Assembly (NCBI GenBank): GCA_003990745.1
Contig: RBNI01006032.1
Location: 1-11,823, forward strand
Length of the DNA stretch: 11,823 bases
Reading direction: 5' to 3'
Origin: Jimgerdemannia flammicorona
Lineage: Eukaryota; Mucoromycota; Endogonomycetes; Endogonales; Endogonaceae
The notes under the pieces were generated by a model. The model had not been told where the DNA came from. It did not search any database and saw only the letters and a program-made list of their open reading frames with translations. Numbering within the stretch: the stretch's first letter is position 1; the number at the start of each line of letters is the position of its first letter. The position numbers were made by a program, and so were the translations under genes. Below, piece after piece: positions 8,557 to 11,823 of the stretch.

Positions 8557-9644
8557 TTAGCAGCCTGTACTCCACCAAGACTTTAGGCATATATAGACCC
8601 AGATTGCCTTAATATTCAGTATACACCTCTTAGGAGAAATGAGATCTACTTTACCAGAGAATACCCACTTAACTGAAGTACTGGTAGCAGGAATGACTAG
8701 GTTATTCTGAGCTATACCATATAGGCTAGAGAAGTCTGTTTAACACATCTGTGGCTGCATACACTAGGGTTAGATTAGGGGTTAGAATAGTGAGTAAAAT
8801 TAGCTCAATTCTACTAACTATCTATAGAAAGACAACCTACCTTCTATCAGTTAAGTATCTCTATACCCTTTAGTAGGATTATATAGTTACTGGAAAGATA
8901 AATAGTGAGTTTATCTATTGATGGTAGTTCTTTTACTAATGGCTCCCTCTTCTTCTTTTTGCTAAAGTAAATATATAATAAAAGAGATCCTTTGATATAT
9001 TTGTCTGAACTTCAGCCAGAATCTTATAGTAGTATATAGTTTTTTTAATAAGTTTCAATTATAACTTGCTTGATTTCTTCAATATAGTGCTGCTCCTAGC
9101 TCTGATCTTTATAGTATTGTAGCTTTAAGTATAGATCCAATACTGTTTTAAAAAGGAAGGTAAGTTTTATAGAGGTTTCTCTTTTTTTTTTGGAAGAGAC
9201 AACTGCTATACTAATATATATATCTGTACTGATTGAGTATATGGGAGCATCTGTTTTAGAGTAGTATTTTCTAAGCTTACTCAGAGTAATTACTATGGCA
9301 TCTCTCTGATCTAGACTAAACTAAAAATCACCACTACTCTCTAGCTTTTCCTCAAGCTTATTCTCTAGTTGATCAATCAAAAGATTATATACCAGTATTG
9401 CAGAGCTTATTATCAGAGTAGTTTGTTTGATAATATTCTTCATATAATTATTAAAACACTAGTAGTTAAGAATAATATATTATTATATTACTATATAGAG
9501 ATAGATAAAATAAATATAGAGTCAAAGCAATTATTACTTACTTTCAAAACTCTGACAATATTTCTTAGTATATCCCACTCACTTTCATCTATAGCCTCAC
9601 CCTACATTTTCTTGTCAGTAGTAACTGTAGAATCTATTGGCTTT

Positions 9645-9677
<33 letters not shown>

Positions 9678-10200
9678 TTAGTTTAAAATTAATTAATTAA
9701 CAATTCTCAGTCTTCTGAAACAATTTGCTTCAGCTAATTGAAAAAAGAGTACATACTATAGCAAACTCCAGTATATACTAGATCATTACAAATATCAAGT
9801 TCTAATATATATAGATATCTAATATTAACTCTTTCAGGACTAAACTGATTACTCTATACTGTATAGTAAATTTGTCCTATTGTTGTAAAGATGATTGGAC
9901 TAATATAACTAGTTTGTATAGCTTGAAAATAATACTTAGAGTTCTCTCACTTCTAGATGATTTGTCTATATATATAAGATAATCCTAAACAGCAATATTT
10001 AGTATGTGGTCTGATAATACATATAGTAGGTTTCTGTACTAAAGGCCATATTTTCCTATTGAAGATTGGTCACTAAATTTTGAAAAAATATTGAGTTATT
10101 TGTGGTATTGTCTATTATAATAGCTAAAATTTATACTTGAAATTTTTAGTTAGCAAATTTATGTGAAAATAAATAATCATTAAAATCTGTTTTGTTTTCT
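8557..10200 (-). pseudogene. hAT-superfamily DNA transposase, broken
   Basis: hAT transposases are RNase H-fold cut-and-paste enzymes with a C-terminal dimerisation domain. Reading the minus strand across several frames shows their landmarks in order: ILAIIIDNTTNN, whose DNTTNN at 10112-10095 is the DNA.NN motif holding a catalytic Asp; DHILNIAV at 10011-9988 (family C.AHilNLaV); KLYKLV...QSSLQQ at 9924-9880; ELILDI (from 9831; family LilD..TRWNST, the RWNS part lost); EWDILRNI near 9575; YNLLIDQLE (from 9389); KLRKYYSKT (from 9278); and the dimerisation region 8930-8572 with IPATS 8694-8680, VFSG 8664-8653, LISPKRC 8643-8623 and LKSWW ending 8572. The Glu of the usual SERVFS is replaced (KWVFS). 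At least three frameshifts, many stops and a T23A13 run disrupt it. The N-terminal third, with any BED finger and the first catalytic Asp, is not found. No terminal inverted repeats or 8-bp duplications were identified. Confidence 0.82.
9642..9677. repeat. T23A13 homopolymer pair inside the hAT remnant
   Basis: There are 23 T (9642-9664) followed directly by 13 A (9665-9677), an almost self-complementary run. It falls within the hAT coding region, between the LILD block and the EWDILRNI block, where the family has no such sequence. It may be a slippage expansion of an A/T-rich spot or the scar of a poly(A)-bearing insertion. Its exact length is also the kind of feature that sequencing gets wrong. 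Confidence 0.8.
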
Positions 10201-10440
10201 AGATAGCAAGCCCCTCTTTTTATCTTAGTTATGATCCTAAGCTTCTGAATATTGTAATGTGCCAGCTCAATGGAGGTAAATTACAAGGTTGGGGGTTGAT
10301 GTAATTTGGCTTGAGCCCCCAGTTACTTTGTCAAAAAGCAACAAAATGTTCTAAGATTTCCTAAGGTCTTTGGTGTTTAGTAGTATAATAGTCAATCTGG
10401 ATATCTGTGAGCAGTTTTCTTATTGGGACAGTTCTCTGGA
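10201..10440. other. Non-coding spacer with a small hairpin
   Basis: I see no gene here. 10290-10321 forms an imperfect stem-loop: TGGGGGTTGA at the left pairs with TGAGCCCCCA at the right (eight of ten positions) around a 12-nt loop. It sits just upstream of the surviving hAT coding sequence (minus strand). No bounding target duplication was recognised, so I do not call it a transposon end. Confidence 0.45.
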
Positions 10441-11020
10441 TGTAGTGGCGATTTGTGTGTGAATGGACTTCCTTCTTGGATCAACTGAGAATAGCACAAT
10501 TTGTGTAGCAAGGCAATTTCAAAAAGTATGCGATTTCTGGGTCTGGCGATCTTGTGTAGTATGACGATCTTGATGTGTGACAGTCTGACAATTCAGCAGT
10601 TCTCCTTATGCGATTTCTGCATGATGATCTTGTATAGCGTGAATAGATTTCCTTATGCGGGTCAACTGAGAAGGTGGCGATCTGGCGGATAACTCAATTT
10701 GGTACAGATTCTCCAAAAGCGGCAGTTTGGGAATAGAAGATGGTGCAGATTCTTCTTACTGGGAATTATACTGGTGGCGGTAAATCAATAACTCAGGCTC
10801 ACTGGGAACAACAAATAACTCAGATGGCGCAGGTTTTCTGGGAATGCGGATAACTTGAAAATGGTAGATGATGTGGATTCGGCTTCAACTGGGAATACTA
10901 CTCAGATTCTTGGTAAGTTATGTTAAAGACTGGCTTCATTTGTATGGAGTTGCATCAGAAATTGGCTTGTGGCAAGAAAGGCGGGCTCTCTGGGAATGCG
11001 GCAAATAACTCAAAAGGTGG
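10440..11020. repeat. Degenerate tandem-repeat field, CpG-containing
   Basis: No gene is supported. Two diverged motif series run through this region. The first is built on TATGCGATTTCTG, GATCTTGTGTAG and GTGAAT..A.TTCCTT, seen near 10448, 10529 and 10608; 10460-10493 and 10639-10672 both carry GTGAAT...TTCC...TCAACTGAGAA. The second is built on CTGGGAATGCGGATAACTCA with GGTGCAGATTCT, with versions starting at about 10759, 10802, 10838, 10889 and 10990. CpGs are frequent here, in contrast to the LINE copies. Short reading frames crossing it have no family features. It may be the internal repeat region of an unrecognised element or a diverged satellite. Confidence 0.55.
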
Positions 11021-11273
11021 TGAAGTTCTTCCTTGAACTTGGATGGCAAATCTTCAGGCTTTGTATCAAAAAGTGGACTGGAGTGGGAAAGGGGCAAAGC
11101 TCACAATCTCCTAGTAGTGGCTGTAGAGCAGGCATTTCTCCTAAGTGTTGCAATCCAATTCCTTTAGGATCAAGTGGCTTTTGGCAGACATATCTCTCAA
11201 AGTGTAGTAGGCAGACTTGTCTTTTGCTTTGTATTTCAGAACTGAGATTTATTCACTCTTATCTCTGGGGTAA
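11021..11273. other. Unassigned non-coding stretch
   Basis: A reading frame crosses part of this stretch, but it has no recognisable domain, begins within the degenerate repeats and shows mixed low-complexity composition. I see no promoter, RNA gene or repeat that I can support. Confidence 0.4.
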
Positions 11274-11465
11274 TTTATACAAGTTGGTTGCTATCTGGTT
11301 ACTATGTGGCTAACTATAGATTTGCTATCTATGGTAAGTTATACAGGTCCAGCACAAGTGTGCAGGTCTGGCATAGGTGTGCAGGTCCTGCACAGATATA
11401 TCTTATCTAATAGTCTGGCTATTTATACAGTTTCCATAGCAATGGTTGCTGGTTACTATGCTGAG
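11274..11465. repeat. Diverged direct repeat flanking a 19-bp tandem repeat
   Basis: 11274-11314 and 11422-11465 both contain TTTATACA, then GGTTGCT, then GGTTACTATG, in the same order with different small spacers. Between them lies the 19-bp tandem repeat at 11344-11395. The arrangement suggests a unit of roughly 150 bp repeated once and diverged. Confidence 0.45.
11344..11395. repeat. 19-bp tandem repeat, about 2.7 units
   Basis: The units are CAGGTCCAGCACAAGTGTG (11344-11362), CAGGTCTGGCATAGGTGTG (11363-11381) and a partial CAGGTCCTGCACAG (11382-11395). They are head to tail with no spacer and four differences between the two full units, all transitions. Confidence 0.85.
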
Positions 11466-11507
11466 TGTTCATATCATCTGGCTAATTGTTCACATCATCT
11501 GGCTAAG
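11466..11507. repeat. 21-bp tandem duplication
   Basis: Two head-to-tail units, TGTTCATATCATCTGGCTAA plus T (11466-11486) and TGTTCACATCATCTGGCTAA plus G (11487-11507), differ at the T/C in the first half and at the last base. Such near-identity in otherwise decayed sequence points to recent duplication by slippage or unequal exchange. Confidence 0.9.
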
Positions 11508-11784
11508 GTATAATTCAGATGGTACATCCTGGTTCATCACAATATATATGTATAACTAATAAAAACATCTATGATGTTTTCTCTCAAATAAGGACCAGCA
11601 AGTTTGATGAAGTTGAGGATAAAGATTTAAGTTATCAATTGAGGTCAATCTAATAACTGATAATATCCAGAAATAAAATTACATTAAAGAATATCTATAT
11701 ATTGATTGTAAATGAAATTTTGTCTACTAAATTCTATTTATTGAATATGAGATTAAATTGGTGAGCTCTTTATATATATAATTA

Positions 11785-11786
<2 letters not shown>
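11508..11786. other. AT-rich sequence, nothing recognised
   Basis: The segment is AT-rich with short TA runs (for example near 11542 and 11771) and no supported coding region, RNA gene or repeat. It leads into the terminal poly(T). Confidence 0.5.

Positions 11787-11823
<37 letters not shown>
11787..11823 (-). repeat. T37 run at the window edge
   Basis: Thirty-seven T without interruption reach the last base, so the true length is unknown. Read on the minus strand it is a poly(A) followed by unique sequence, which would fit the 3' tail of a minus-strand retroelement lying beyond the window. It could equally be a simple homopolymer at which an assembly stopped. Confidence 0.6.

Noticed and set aside
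9369..9686. A 105-codon plus-strand frame ending in poly-Phe
   Set aside because: It lies antisense to the hAT remnant and its end is the T23 run.
10501..11513. Three small plus-strand frames (63, 114 and 69 codons)
   Set aside because: They cross the degenerate and tandem repeats, show no family features, and have no supporting signals.

Overview
This window reads as transposon-rich, non-genic DNA, most likely from a filamentous fungus. The evidence is indirect: decayed LINE and hAT elements whose conserved motifs look fungal, strong CpG depletion in the LINE copies, and AT-rich filler with long homopolymer runs. I see no intact host gene, no rRNA or tRNA, no CRISPR array and no bacterial-style operon. 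Phylum cannot be assigned from the sequence alone.

Layout. (1) 1-398: a purine-rich leader, then a 180-bp minisatellite (122-301) of 14-bp and 10-bp units, each carrying the palindrome ATCCGGAT, then a degenerate fringe. (2) About 399-5576, plus strand: LINE copy 1, a 5'-truncated but otherwise nearly full-length non-LTR retrotransposon. It has the remnant of ORF1 (about 410-1805), an ORF2 (1837 to about 5498) with AP-type endonuclease, reverse transcriptase and a C-terminal Cys/His region, an AATAAA signal and an A13 tail. (3) 5577-7829, minus strand: LINE copy 2, a diverged member of the same family in inverted orientation. It keeps ORF1 with more of its 5' end than copy 1, plus only the first about 100 codons of ORF2. 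It stops exactly where copy 1's poly(A) tail begins. (4) 7830 to about 8450: sequence upstream of copy 2's ORF1 with repeated motifs, possibly its 5' UTR. (5) 8557 to about 10200, minus strand: a broken hAT-superfamily transposase, recognisable by its DN..NN motif, the HILN region and the C-terminal dimerisation domain. It is interrupted by a T23A13 run. (6) 10201-11823: no gene. It holds a small hairpin, a degenerate tandem-repeat field that is richer in CpG (about 10440-11020), short 19-bp and 21-bp tandem repeats (11344-11507), and a T37 run that goes off the window edge.

How the parts relate. The two LINE copies share the ORF1/ORF2 junction layout (a shared TAG, then exactly 31 nt to the ORF2 ATG) and the same Asp in place of the usual endonuclease Glu, so they belong to one family. 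Copy 1 appears to have landed in, or been joined to, the endonuclease region of copy 2, but the rest of copy 2 is not found on the far side of copy 1. Every coding region carries several stops or frameshifts, and copy 1 also lacks an RT catalytic aspartate, so nothing here should be autonomously mobile. I do not see a convincing new functional system. The points most worth checking are the array, the inverted LINE junction, the candidate 5'-UTR repeats and the CpG-retaining degenerate array.
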